This document shows positions 1 through 7,857 of a stretch of DNA of 64,000 nt, in pieces. The DNA comes from Gallionella straubiae (GTDB lineage: Bacteria; Pseudomonadota; Gammaproteobacteria; Burkholderiales; Gallionellaceae). The stretch's first letter is position 1, and each line of letters opens with the position of its first letter. Both the position numbers and the translations under genes were made by a program. Location of the stretch: assembly GCF_051257895.1 (NCBI RefSeq), contig NZ_CP194331.1:682001-746000 (forward strand). The letters run 5' to 3'. Under the pieces are notes generated by a model. The model did not search any database and had not been told where the DNA came from. It was given only the letters and a program-made list of their open reading frames with translations.

Positions 1-1
1 G

Positions 2-346
2 CCCGGCGGCTTTATGGAAAACGGCGAAACCACAACCGATGCTGCAGTCCGCGAGACCCTGGAAGAAGCCAATGCGCGCATTGCGATCGGCGATCTGTAT
101 TCAATGTACAGCCTGCCGTACATCAACCAGGTGCATCTGTTATTCCGCGCCAGGCTGCTCGATACGGATTTCGCCCCCGGGCAGGAAAGCCTGGAGGTCA
201 GGCTCTTTGCCGAAGCGGAAATCCCGTGGGATGAAATCGCCTTCCGCCCGGTCAAATTCAGCCTGGAGCATTATTTTGCAGATCGCCGGAAAGGGCATTT
301 CGGCTTTCATATCGGCGAGATAGCCGCCCCCATGGTCTTCAAGTAA
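2..346 (+). CDS. Nudix hydrolase, 5'-truncated by window edge
   Basis: The frame is open from base 2, so the gene begins outside the window; the ATG at 14 lies inside the Nudix box and is not the start. The visible part begins with the Nudix signature (G-x5-E-x7-RE-x2-EE: PGGFMENGE, then RETLEEANA), which binds the divalent metal and the diphosphate of the substrate. The rest of the small alpha/beta fold follows and ends near MVFK. Family members hydrolyse nucleoside diphosphates linked to another group (NADH, ADP-ribose and similar). The substrate cannot be told from this fragment. Confidence 0.85.
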   Translation, partial: PGGFMENGETTTDAAVRETLEEANARIAIGDLYSMYSLPYINQVHLLFRARLLDTDFAPGQESLEVRLFAEAEIPWDEIAFRPVKFSLEHYFADRRKGHFGFHIGEIAAPMVFK

Positions 347-466
347 AGGTCACACTTCACAGCACAGCCGTTTTTGGTTACGATGCCGTTTAAAATTCAT
401 AGAATCACTCCGACACTCCGCGTATTGCATCACCGATCAACCCTTATTCAAAGCGAGACCTAAACC

Positions 467-793
467 ATGAGCGAACACATACAATACGTTACCGATGCCA
501 CTTTCGATGCCGAAGTATTGCAATCCCCCCTGCCCGTGCTGGTGGATTACTGGGCCGAGTGGTGTGGTCCGTGCCGCATGATCGCGCCTATCCTGGACGA
601 AATCGCCAAGGAATATGCCGGCCGCCTGAGTGTCGCCAAGCTGAACGTGGATGAAAACCAGCAGACCCCGCAGAAATTCGGCATTCGCGGCATTCCGACC
701 CTGATGCTGTTCAAGAACGGCAACATCGAGGCCACCAAGGTCGGAGCGTTGTCTAAATCCCAACTGGCCGCCTTTATTGACAGCCACATCTAA
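467..793 (+). CDS. trxA: Thioredoxin 1
   Basis: A 108-residue cytosolic dithiol-disulfide oxidoreductase of standard length. The redox motif WCGPC is at about residues 32-36, preceded by the usual VLVDYWAEW strand, and the cis-proline segment (RGIPTLMLF) is present. It reduces disulfides in ribonucleotide reductase, peroxiredoxins and other proteins using thioredoxin reductase. It lies 147 bp upstream of rho on the same strand; trxA-rho is a conserved order in proteobacteria. Confidence 0.97.
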   Translation: MSEHIQYVTDATFDAEVLQSPLPVLVDYWAEWCGPCRMIAPILDEIAKEYAGRLSVAKLNVDENQQTPQKFGIRGIPTLMLFKNGNIEATKVGALSKSQLAAFIDSHI

Positions 794-939
794 AGCGTTT
801 ACTGTCACGCCTGCATCGCCTTCCAGTTTCGTCTCCGGAAACAAAAAAACACCATAACGAACATTCCAGGCCATGCGGGCGGTCATCTTCCACCCGGTCA
901 ACTCCCTTATCTTTTTGTTCTTCTCATATTCGCATCGCT

Positions 940-2196
940 ATGCACCTATCCGACATAAAAACCAAACACGTCACTGAACTCGTTGAAATGGCCGCGGCCA
1001 ATCAGATCGAGAACGCAAACCGGATGCGCAAGCAGGACCTGATGTTCGCCCTGCTGAAAAGCCAGGCGAAAAAGGGCGAGAGCATCTTCGGCGATGGCAC
1101 GCTGGAAATCCTGCCGGATGGCTTCGGCTTCCTGCGCTCGCCGGACACCTCCTATCTGGCGGGACCGGACGACATCTACGTCAGCCCGAGCCAGATCCGC
1201 CGTTTCAACCTGCACACCGGCGACACAATCGACGGTGAGATCCGCACGCCGAAGGACGGCGAGCGCTATGTCGCGCTGGTGAAGGTGGACAAGGTCAACG
1301 GCGAGCCACCCGAAAATGCCAAGAACAAGATCCTGTTCGAGAACCTGACGCCGCTGTTTCCGACCGAGCCGTTGCGCTTGGAGCGCGAAATCAAGGCCGA
1401 AGAGAACATCACAGGCCGTATCATCGACATCGTCGCACCGATCGGCAAGGGACAGCGCGGGCTGCTGGTGGCTTCGCCGAAGTCCGGCAAGACCGTGATG
1501 CTGCAGCACATCGCGCATTCCATCTCGTCTAACAACCCCGATGCGACCCTGATCGTGCTGCTGATCGACGAACGCCCCGAGGAAGTGACCGAGATGACCC
1601 GCACCGTGCGCGGCGAAGTGGTTGCCTCCACCTTCGACGAACCGGCCAGCCGCCACGTGCAGGTTGCGGAGATGGTGCTGGAAAAGGCCAAGCGCCTGGT
1701 CGAACACAAGAAGGACGTCATCATCCTGCTCGACTCCATCACCCGCTTGGCACGCGCCTACAACACCGTGGTGCCCTCTTCCGGCAAAGTGCTGACCGGC
1801 GGCGTGGATGCCAATGCGCTGCATCGCCCCAAGCGCTTCTTCGGCGCGGCGCGCAATATCGAGGAAGGCGGCTCGCTAACCATCATCGCCACCGCACTGG
1901 TCGATACTGGCTCGCGCATGGATGACGTGATCTACGAAGAATTCAAGGGTACCGGCAACATGGAAATCCATCTGGATCGCCGTATGGCCGAGAAGCGCAT
2001 CTACCCGGCGATCAACGTCAACCGCTCCGGCACGCGCAAGGAAGAACTGCTCATCAAGCCGGACATCCTGCAGCGGATCTGGCTGCTGCGCAAACTGCTC
2101 TACCCGATGGATGAGCTGGAAGCAATGGAATTCCTGCTCGACAAGATCAAGGCGACCAAGAACAACGCCGAGTTCTTCGACTCGATGCGGCGTTAG
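940..2196 (+). CDS. rho: Transcription termination factor Rho
   Basis: 418 residues, normal length for proteobacterial Rho. Visible in order: the N-terminal helical domain, the RNA-binding cold-shock-like fold (DGFGFLR and following), the Walker A loop ASPKSGKT near residue 180, Walker B (VIILLDSITRLARAYN) and the secondary RNA-binding Q/R-loop region. The hexameric ATPase translocates along C-rich nascent RNA and releases stalled RNA polymerase. No clear Shine-Dalgarno precedes the ATG. The 146-nt leader after trxA may carry the autoregulation known for rho in other bacteria, but no specific attenuator is visible. Confidence 0.98.
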   Translation: MHLSDIKTKHVTELVEMAAANQIENANRMRKQDLMFALLKSQAKKGESIFGDGTLEILPDGFGFLRSPDTSYLAGPDDIYVSPSQIRRFNLHTGDTIDGEIRTPKDGERYVALVKVDKVNGEPPENAKNKILFENLTPLFPTEPLRLEREIKAEENITGRIIDIVAPIGKGQRGLLVASPKSGKTVMLQHIAHSISSNNPDATLIVLLIDERPEEVTEMTRTVRGEVVASTFDEPASRHVQVAEMVLEKAKRLVEHKKDVIILLDSITRLARAYNTVVPSSGKVLTGGVDANALHRPKRFFGAARNIEEGGSLTIIATALVDTGSRMDDVIYEEFKGTGNMEIHLDRRMAEKRIYPAINVNRSGTRKEELLIKPDILQRIWLLRKLLYPMDELEAMEFLLDKIKATKNNAEFFDSMRR

Positions 2197-2240
2197 CTCC
2201 AAATAGCCAATAGGACAGCCAGCCTGGTTTCAGCCTGGCT

Positions 2241-2290
2241 GGTGGCTCCCTGGCATCACTGCCGTCGAGGCAAGACCAGGGATTGCCACC
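2241..2290. terminator. Long stem-loop downstream of rho
   Basis: Arms at 2241-2253 and 2276-2290 pair over 13 bp with one two-base bulge (GGTGGC+TCCCTGG against CCAGGGA+TT+GCCACC), enclosing a 22-nt loop. A smaller hairpin (CCAGCC/GGCTGG) sits just before it. It lies between the convergent rho and PilZ genes, so it may end transcription from either side, but no T-run follows on either strand. A factor-dependent stop or an RNA-stabilising hairpin is as likely as an intrinsic terminator. Confidence 0.45.
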
Positions 2291-2340
2291 ATGATGGCCA
2301 TAAATATACGGCCCACTGCGCAAATTTCCCGCTCGCGCCC

Positions 2341-3279
2341 CTACGCCACTTGATGCGGGCATTCCACAATTTGCTGGTAAACCATGCTTTGCAGGATAAT
2401 CATGTCATTCGGTTGCAGGTTCTGGAACTCGATACCGTAGCGAATAATTTCCGCTCCAAGCGCCTCCGCATCTCCAGCATCCACTGCAGTGCGGATCACC
2501 CCATTAAGCGACAACAAGGCATCGATCTGATGCAGATTTACCCGAAACACCAGATTGAGAACATCACCTTTTTTACCCAGGGGATGTTTGGCATTGAGCG
2601 CCGCGCCGTTGGCGCTGATGTTGGAAATGAGCGCGGGATTCCTTTCCTCTAAATCACGCGAATTGGTGTTTTGTACTGCCGCAATAATTTTTGTCCTGAC
2701 ACGCGGTACCTTGCGTATCAGGACCCCTTGGATAACATCGGGAAACGACAGATGCAAGTACTCGTAAGGCCGCTTGCACGCAAGCTCCACGGCGCAGGCG
2801 AAAGCAAAGGCGTTCTGCCCGGAGAATGACCGCATCATGACCTTTTCGCCTTCCAGAAGCCGCAGATAAGCGCCATCGGCAGTAGCCGGCGTGGTAACTA
2901 TCAGACTGACACCTCTCATATAACCGATCAGCCTGACCAGGAAGCGTTCTCGCCCCAGTTGTTTGGGCGGTTCAAGTTGCAGGCGGCTTCCCACCCCCAG
3001 CTTCATGTCGTCGAATTCGAATTGCGACCCGGGCTTATCTGCGTTGACTTGCTCCTGATACGTCAAATCAGCAGGCATATTGCTACTGTCGTTCCCGTTG
3101 CCGGGCGCTTCCCACGATAGTTCACGATATGCACCGGTTGCCAGCAGATTGTTCAGATGTTCTTTGTCACTGACGATCCCCCCCTGCTCCAGCAGCACCT
3201 TGTGTTCGCCGTCATACAACTGCCAAGGCAACGGTTTGCCGACTGCAATATCGTCTCTACCGACAGGAATCAGGCTCAT
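2341..3279 (-). CDS. PilZ domain protein, YcgR-like c-di-GMP effector
   Basis: 312 residues with the two-part build of flagellar brake proteins: an N-terminal YcgR-like beta domain (about residues 90-190) and a C-terminal PilZ domain (about 195-305). The c-di-GMP contacts are visible as the RxxxR motif (RKVPR) and the D/NxSxxG motif (NISANG). Binding of c-di-GMP would change its contact with a partner such as the flagellar motor or a secretion machine. The first 90 residues are not an obvious domain. The next gene upstream on the same strand is an HDOD protein, also a signalling type. Confidence 0.8.
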   Translation of the reverse strand: MSLIPVGRDDIAVGKPLPWQLYDGEHKVLLEQGGIVSDKEHLNNLLATGAYRELSWEAPGNGNDSSNMPADLTYQEQVNADKPGSQFEFDDMKLGVGSRLQLEPPKQLGRERFLVRLIGYMRGVSLIVTTPATADGAYLRLLEGEKVMMRSFSGQNAFAFACAVELACKRPYEYLHLSFPDVIQGVLIRKVPRVRTKIIAAVQNTNSRDLEERNPALISNISANGAALNAKHPLGKKGDVLNLVFRVNLHQIDALLSLNGVIRTAVDAGDAEALGAEIIRYGIEFQNLQPNDMIILQSMVYQQIVECPHQVA

Positions 3280-3419
3280 TTGCCAATGTCTCCGCCAAGG
3301 AATTCCGATTCAAGAAAACGCTGATTAAGTCATTATCCCTGCGTAGGCAGGTATCCTGCCTATCGATTCGACGGGTTCCAGGGGCATGACCCGGCATGTC
3401 ATATCCTTCTCGATGATGC

Positions 3420-4271
3420 TTACTCACCATTCAAATAAGCCAGAATATCCCCTTTGAGTTCGGAGAATTCATACCCCGACATCTCAAAGTAGTCCAGTAC
3501 TTCCTGTTCAAACTGATGCCAATCTTTATCTCTGACGAATAAATGTTCGTCGGCAATACACTCCGCCATATGTACTATGCCGATTAAATCGCAGGCATCA
3601 GTTCTGGTATTTCCACCAGATGAATTAAAGATGGCGTGGTCATGATGATATAAAACGGCTTTGCATATGTGGTCGGGGAGCATCCAGTTGCGCGTCAGCA
3701 TATTCCCGACCACGGCATGGCTGGTGGAAAAAACATCATTTTCGACCTCGCAGATCGACTTGCCTAATTTACACTGGGCCATCACGGTTTCGCGATATCC
3801 GGGGAATTTCATCATGAGTACCGGGATACCGCAATCGTGGAACAATGCCGCAAGATAGGCATCATCTTTGGATACGGTACGGAATTTCGCCGCTATTTTT
3901 TCTGCAATAGTCGCTGTCAGACTTGATCGCTCCCAAAATTTTTCAAAGCTTTGCGACCCGCCACCAACACTTTGCCGCAAGGCAATATTTTGCACAAGAT
4001 TTAGCGTATTCTGCAGGCCAAGTACACTGATTGCCTGAGAGATGGACGCCACCTTGCTTCTCAAACCGATAAAAGGTGAATTGGCCAATTTGAGCAAGGG
4101 GCCCACAATACCCGCATCGCGGCTGATCAGGCCCGCGAGCTCGACAAAACTGACGGACGGGCGTTTCGCCTCGCGCATGATGGATACCAAAGAGGCCGGG
4201 CAAGGCGGAATGGTGATACCCTTCAAGGCGTGTTCGGTGATGCCATTCGATAGCTCCACGGGTATGTTCAT
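3420..4271 (-). CDS. HDOD domain signalling protein
   Basis: 283 residues covered by a single HDOD domain, a catalytically inert relative of HD phosphohydrolases. The family start (TIPPCPASLVSIM) and the HDOD core (LAALFHDCGIPVLMMKFPGY; HAVVGNML) are visible. HDOD proteins act as scaffolds in two-component, motility and c-di-GMP circuits. The start at 4271 is supported by AGGAGA six bases upstream. It has no N-terminal receiver domain and no C-terminal output domain. It lies 140 bp upstream of the PilZ gene; shared transcription is possible. Confidence 0.8.
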   Translation of the reverse strand: MNIPVELSNGITEHALKGITIPPCPASLVSIMREAKRPSVSFVELAGLISRDAGIVGPLLKLANSPFIGLRSKVASISQAISVLGLQNTLNLVQNIALRQSVGGGSQSFEKFWERSSLTATIAEKIAAKFRTVSKDDAYLAALFHDCGIPVLMMKFPGYRETVMAQCKLGKSICEVENDVFSTSHAVVGNMLTRNWMLPDHICKAVLYHHDHAIFNSSGGNTRTDACDLIGIVHMAECIADEHLFVRDKDWHQFEQEVLDYFEMSGYEFSELKGDILAYLNGE

Positions 4272-4355
4272 GCTGATCTCCTGAAAATCTCATTACGAAA
4301 CAATGGAGTGAAAACTATATGGCTAGTACTTCACCCTCGCAGCAGCGCATGACAG

Positions 4356-4470
4356 GTGCGCCCGGCGTAGGCGAAAGGGGGTGAAATCTCCCCAAATTGA
4401 GTACCGTGAGGCGCAACACACGATGAAAACGGGTTTTGTTCAGCCAATCGAATGAATGGACGGGTGATGC
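4356..4470 (+). mobile_element. Possible 5' remnant of a group II intron
   Basis: The 437-bp gap between the HDOD gene and rplU has no convincing gene. From 4356 it reads GTGCGCCCGGC, then a G-rich run and GGGGGTGAAATCTCCCC (a small hairpin). This is the look of the 5' end of bacterial group II introns (GUGCG start, domain I GUGAAA segment). No reverse transcriptase and no domain V hairpin follow, so at most a short dead fragment remains. The end coordinate is approximate. This is recall of a consensus, not an alignment. Confidence 0.3.
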
Positions 4471-4628
4471 ACTACCCGGATACTTGTTCAGCGTTTCCAT
4501 AGAGATAACCCTAGCTCAAGTGCGGAAAAATATCATGCCACATGAAAAAAATGTATATGCCGAACGGCCTATTTTTCATTCCATCCTTTAGAGGCCTTAC
4601 CGCGCAGGGAAGCCCGCCAGAAATGGTT

Positions 4629-4656
4629 TTGACGAATTCGGATATTTATGTATAAT
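4629..4656 (+). promoter_or_regulatory. Sigma70 promoter of rplU-rpmA
   Basis: A -35 box TTGACG (4629-4634) and a perfect -10 box TATAAT (4651-4656) are 16 bp apart, 52 bp upstream of the rplU start codon. This is the strongest housekeeping promoter seen in the window and fits a ribosomal protein operon. Confidence 0.8.
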
Positions 4657-4708
4657 TCGCGCCTTCGCGAAAGTATCGCCCAAAAATCACCATAGTAAGA
4701 GGTTGTTT

Positions 4709-5020
4709 ATGTATGCAGTCATCAAGACCGGCGGAAAGCAATATCGTGTCTCTTCCGGCGAAACTTTAAAGATCGAGACCATCCCCGGCGACGTGGGCAG
4801 CGCGGTTGTGCTGGACAAGGTACTGATGGTTGCCGACGGCGACAAGCTGTCCGTGGGCAAACCCATGCTGACCGGTGCCTCCGTGCAAGCGACCATCGTA
4901 TCGCATGGCCGTGGCGACAAGGTGCATATTTTCAAGATGCGCCGCCGTAAGCACTATCGCAAGTCGCAAGGTCATCGTCAAAATTACACCGAAATCCGCA
5001 TCGACGGCATTTCCGCATAA
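4709..5020 (+). CDS. rplU: 50S ribosomal protein L21
   Basis: 103 residues, the standard L21 length, starting MYAVIKTGGKQYRV. The ATG at 4709 is chosen over an in-frame TTG at 4703 because AAGAGG lies just upstream and the family starts at this Met. L21 binds 23S rRNA with L20 in the large subunit. It is followed after 21 bp by rpmA, the universal pairing. Confidence 0.97.
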   Translation: MYAVIKTGGKQYRVSSGETLKIETIPGDVGSAVVLDKVLMVADGDKLSVGKPMLTGASVQATIVSHGRGDKVHIFKMRRRKHYRKSQGHRQNYTEIRIDGISA

Positions 5021-5041
5021 TTCTTGTAAGGAGCAGATAGC

Positions 5042-5299
5042 ATGGCATCAAAAAAAGGCGGCGGCAGTACCAGTAACGGACGCGACTCACACTCGAAACG
5101 ACTGGGCGTGAAGAGCTACGGCGGCGAACTGATCAATGCGGGCAGCATCATCGTGCGCCAGCGCGGCACGCAATTCCACCCCGGCGAGAACGTCGGCATG
5201 GGCAAGGATCACACGCTGTTTGCCAAGATCACCGGCAAGGTAGTATTCGCCATCAAGGGCGCGCAAAAGCGTAGAACTGTTTCGATCGTCGCCGCATAA
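5042..5299 (+). CDS. rpmA: 50S ribosomal protein L27
   Basis: 85 residues. It begins MASKKGGGSTSNGRDS, the conserved flexible N-terminal tail that reaches the peptidyl transferase centre. There is no Firmicutes-type N-terminal extension. AAGGAG precedes the ATG. It is co-transcribed with rplU and followed by an intrinsic terminator before obgE. Confidence 0.97.
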   Translation: MASKKGGGSTSNGRDSHSKRLGVKSYGGELINAGSIIVRQRGTQFHPGENVGMGKDHTLFAKITGKVVFAIKGAQKRRTVSIVAA

Positions 5300-5322
5300 G
5301 CCGCGCCGCTCGAAACAAATCG

Positions 5323-5348
5323 GCCCTATCGCAAGGTAGGGCTTTTTT
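5323..5348 (+). terminator. Intrinsic terminator after rpmA
   Basis: GCCCTA (5323-5328) pairs with TAGGGC (5337-5342) around an 8-nt loop, followed by six T. It separates rplU-rpmA from obgE, which starts only 19 bp later; some read-through to obgE is likely because little room is left for a separate promoter. Confidence 0.85.
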
Positions 5349-5366
5349 ATTTTGGGTATAGACCGT

Positions 5367-6431
5367 ATGAAATTCATCGACGAATCCAGGATCGAAGTCT
5401 TTGCCGGCAAGGGTGGCAACGGCGCGGCCAGCTTTCGACGTGAAAAATATATCGAGAAAGGCGGACCGGACGGCGGCGACGGCGGGCGCGGCGGCAGCGT
5501 CTATGCGCTGGCGGACCGCAACATCAATACGCTGGTCGATTACCGCTTCACCCGCGTGCATCGCGCCAAAAACGGCGAATCCGGGCGTGGCTCAGACTGC
5601 TACGGCAAGGGCGCGGACGATATCGTGCTGCGCATGCCGGTCGGGACGGTGATTACCGACATCAACAGCGGCGAGGTCATCGCCGACCTCACCCACGACG
5701 GCGAGAAGGCCCTGCTGGCAAAAGGCGGCAAGGGCGGCCTAGGCAACCTGCATTTCAAGTCGAGCACCAACCGCGCGCCGCGCCAATGCACGCCGGGTGA
5801 ACCCGGTGAGGAACGCGAATTGCAGCTCGAACTGAAGGTGCTCGCCGATGTCGGGCTGCTCGGCATGCCGAATGCCGGAAAATCAACCTTTATCCGCGCC
5901 GTTTCGGCTGCGCGCCCCAAGGTGGCCGATTACCCGTTCACCACGCTGCACCCCAATCTGGGCGTGGTGCGCGTATCGCATGAGAAGAGCTTCGTCATCG
6001 CCGACATCCCCGGCCTGATTGAAGGCGCAGCGGAAGGCGCCGGACTGGGGCATCAATTCCTGCGCCACCTGGCGCGCACCCGCCTGTTGCTGCATCTGGT
6101 AGATATTGCGCCGATGTACGAGGGAACCGATCCGGTTGCCGAAGCGCGCGCCATCCTCAACGAATTGAATAAATACGACCGGTCACTCTATGAAAAACCG
6201 CGCTGGCTGGTGCTGAACAAGCTGGACCTGCTGGAAGACCGCGAGGAGAAAGTAGCCGCCTTCCTCAAGCAGTTCAGTGATTTCGACCGCCACTTCGCCA
6301 TCTCGGCGATCAACGGCGAGGGCTGCAAGGAACTGACTTATGCGATCATGGAGCATTTGCAGGAAATGGCCGCACGAGAGCAGCAAGCCGCTGCGAACAG
6401 TGCACAGGAAAGCGATGCAAGCACAATTTAG
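5367..6431 (+). CDS. obgE: GTPase Obg/CgtA
   Basis: 354 residues. The N-terminal glycine-rich Obg fold (about residues 1-158: GKGGNGAASFRREK, GGPDGGDGG) is followed by a G domain with G1 GMPNAGKST, switch I DYPFTTLHPNLGVV, G3 DIPGLIEGA and G4 NKLD. This essential GTPase binds the 50S subunit, takes part in its assembly and responds to ppGpp. The ATG at 5367 (MKFIDESRIEVF) matches the family start. Position after rplU-rpmA is conserved. Confidence 0.97.
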   Translation: MKFIDESRIEVFAGKGGNGAASFRREKYIEKGGPDGGDGGRGGSVYALADRNINTLVDYRFTRVHRAKNGESGRGSDCYGKGADDIVLRMPVGTVITDINSGEVIADLTHDGEKALLAKGGKGGLGNLHFKSSTNRAPRQCTPGEPGEERELQLELKVLADVGLLGMPNAGKSTFIRAVSAARPKVADYPFTTLHPNLGVVRVSHEKSFVIADIPGLIEGAAEGAGLGHQFLRHLARTRLLLHLVDIAPMYEGTDPVAEARAILNELNKYDRSLYEKPRWLVLNKLDLLEDREEKVAAFLKQFSDFDRHFAISAINGEGCKELTYAIMEHLQEMAAREQQAAANSAQESDASTI

Positions 6432-6434
6432 ATC

Positions 6435-7553
6435 ATGAAAACCGTATTGACCCAATGCAAACGCATCGTCGTCAAGGTCGGCAGCAGCCTGGTGACCAAC
6501 CAGGGGGCGGGGCTGGATCTCGACGCGCTGGGCAACTGGGCACGGCAGATCGCCGCGCTCAACGCCGCTGGCCGCGAGGTGGTGCTGGTCTCCTCCGGCG
6601 CAATCGCCGAAGGCATGCAACGCCTCGGCTGGCACACCCGCCCGACCTCGATACACGACTTGCAGGCTGCTGCGGCAGTCGGGCAGATGGGGCTGGTGCA
6701 GGCCTATGAAAGCTGTTTCCGCAAACATGATCTGCATGCCGCGCAGGTGCTGCTCACCCATGCCGATCTGGCCAATCGCGAACGCTACCTGAACGCGCGC
6801 ACCACGCTGACCACCCTGCTCTCGCTACGCGTCATCCCGATCATCAACGAAAACGACACGGTGGTAACCGATGAGATCAAGTTCGGCGACAACGACACGC
6901 TGGGCGCACTGGTCACCAACCTGATCGACGCCGATGCGCTCATCATCCTCACCGACCAGAGCGGCCTGTACACCGCCGACCCGCGCAAAGACCCCAATGC
7001 CACACTGGTCAGCGAGGCTCAGGCAGGCGATGCGCAGCTGGAAAGCATGGCGGGTGGCGCAGGCAGCACTATCGGGCGCGGAGGCATGATCACCAAGATA
7101 CTCGCGGCGAAACGCGCGGCGCGCAGCGGTGCGCATACCGTCATCGCATCGGGTCATGAGCACGATGTGCTGCTGCGCCTGATGCAGGGTGAGGCCATCG
7201 GCACCCTGCTCACCGCCCCATCCCTCCCCTTGGCCGCGCGCAAGCAATGGCTGGCCGGCCATTTGCAGGTTGCGGGGAAGCTGGTGCTGGACGGCGGCGC
7301 GATCAAGGCGTTGCGCTCCGGGGGCAAAAGCCTGCTGCCGATAGGCATCAGGAACGTATTCGGGGAATTCGAGCGCGGCGCGGTCGTCGCCTGCGTAGCC
7401 GAAGACGGCAGCGACATCGCGCGCGGGTTGACCAACTACAACGCCGAAGAAGCACGGCGCATCGCGGGCCATGCCAGCCAGGAAATCGAAACCTTGCTCG
7501 GCTACGGCGGCGATGAAGAAATCATTCATCGAGACAATCTAGTTTTGCTGTGA
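6435..7553 (+). CDS. proB: Glutamate 5-kinase
   Basis: 372 residues: an amino acid kinase domain (VVKVGSSLVTN near the N-terminus, NENDTV, the GRGGM segment) and a C-terminal PUA domain (about 280-370). It phosphorylates glutamate to glutamyl-5-phosphate, the first step of proline synthesis and the usual target of proline feedback. It starts 3 bp after obgE, so the two are probably co-transcribed. Its last six codons form one arm of a 16-bp perfect hairpin with the downstream repeat (separate entry). Confidence 0.96.
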   Translation: MKTVLTQCKRIVVKVGSSLVTNQGAGLDLDALGNWARQIAALNAAGREVVLVSSGAIAEGMQRLGWHTRPTSIHDLQAAAAVGQMGLVQAYESCFRKHDLHAAQVLLTHADLANRERYLNARTTLTTLLSLRVIPIINENDTVVTDEIKFGDNDTLGALVTNLIDADALIILTDQSGLYTADPRKDPNATLVSEAQAGDAQLESMAGGAGSTIGRGGMITKILAAKRAARSGAHTVIASGHEHDVLLRLMQGEAIGTLLTAPSLPLAARKQWLAGHLQVAGKLVLDGGAIKALRSGGKSLLPIGIRNVFGEFERGAVVACVAEDGSDIARGLTNYNAEEARRIAGHASQEIETLLGYGGDEEIIHRDNLVLL

Positions 7554-7571
7554 AACAGCAAAACTAGATTG
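7535..7571 (+). repeat. 16-bp perfect hairpin enclosing the proB stop codon
   Basis: Arm 7535-7550 (the last codons of proB) pairs perfectly with 7556-7571, leaving a 5-nt loop TGAAA that contains the stop codon. The right arm is also the start of the first downstream repeat unit. There is no T-run, so it is not a classical terminator. As RNA it would protect the 3' end of the obgE-proB message. Confidence 0.85.
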
Positions 7572-7745
7572 CGGTGGAGGCTAACTTGCGAAGCAAGTTA
7601 AGTCGCAAAGCGACGGCCGGAACCACAACTACCTCTACCGTAAAAACAGCAAAACCAAGTTGCGGCGCAGGCTCATATCGGCAAAGCCGATGTGAAGCTG
7701 CACAGCAGCGTGTCGGAGCCACAACTCTGCTTATGCGCTACTGTT
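7554..7745 (+). repeat. Two tandem units (about 91 bp) of a structured repeat
   Basis: Units start at 7554 and 7645, each with AACAGCAAAAC followed by TTGCGG-G-AGGCT and ending near GGA-CCACAACT. The shared ends pair (AGTTG/CAACT, GGCTC/GAGCC). Inside are small perfect hairpins whose arms differ between units: AACTTGC-GAA-GCAAGTT and GTCGC-AAA-GCGAC in unit 1, ATCGGC-AAA-GCCGAT and GCTGC-ACA-GCAGC in unit 2. Unit 2 shares a 19-base word (one mismatch) with the insert between ccmC and ccmD. The rest of the gap to pbpG (7746-7857) shows nothing clear. Confidence 0.8.
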
Positions 7746-7857
7746 TGGAAAAATATTTAGGTCAGCACAGCGCAATCATCGCGACCGCAATGCAATCACC
7801 ACGACCGCGACCAGCACTACCAGAATGATCAACTCGATAAACAATATCGCGACGCGA

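Noticed and set aside
4315..4500. 61-codon minus-strand ORF upstream of the HDOD gene
   Set aside because: No ribosome site, no family features, and it overlaps the possible intron-like remnant.
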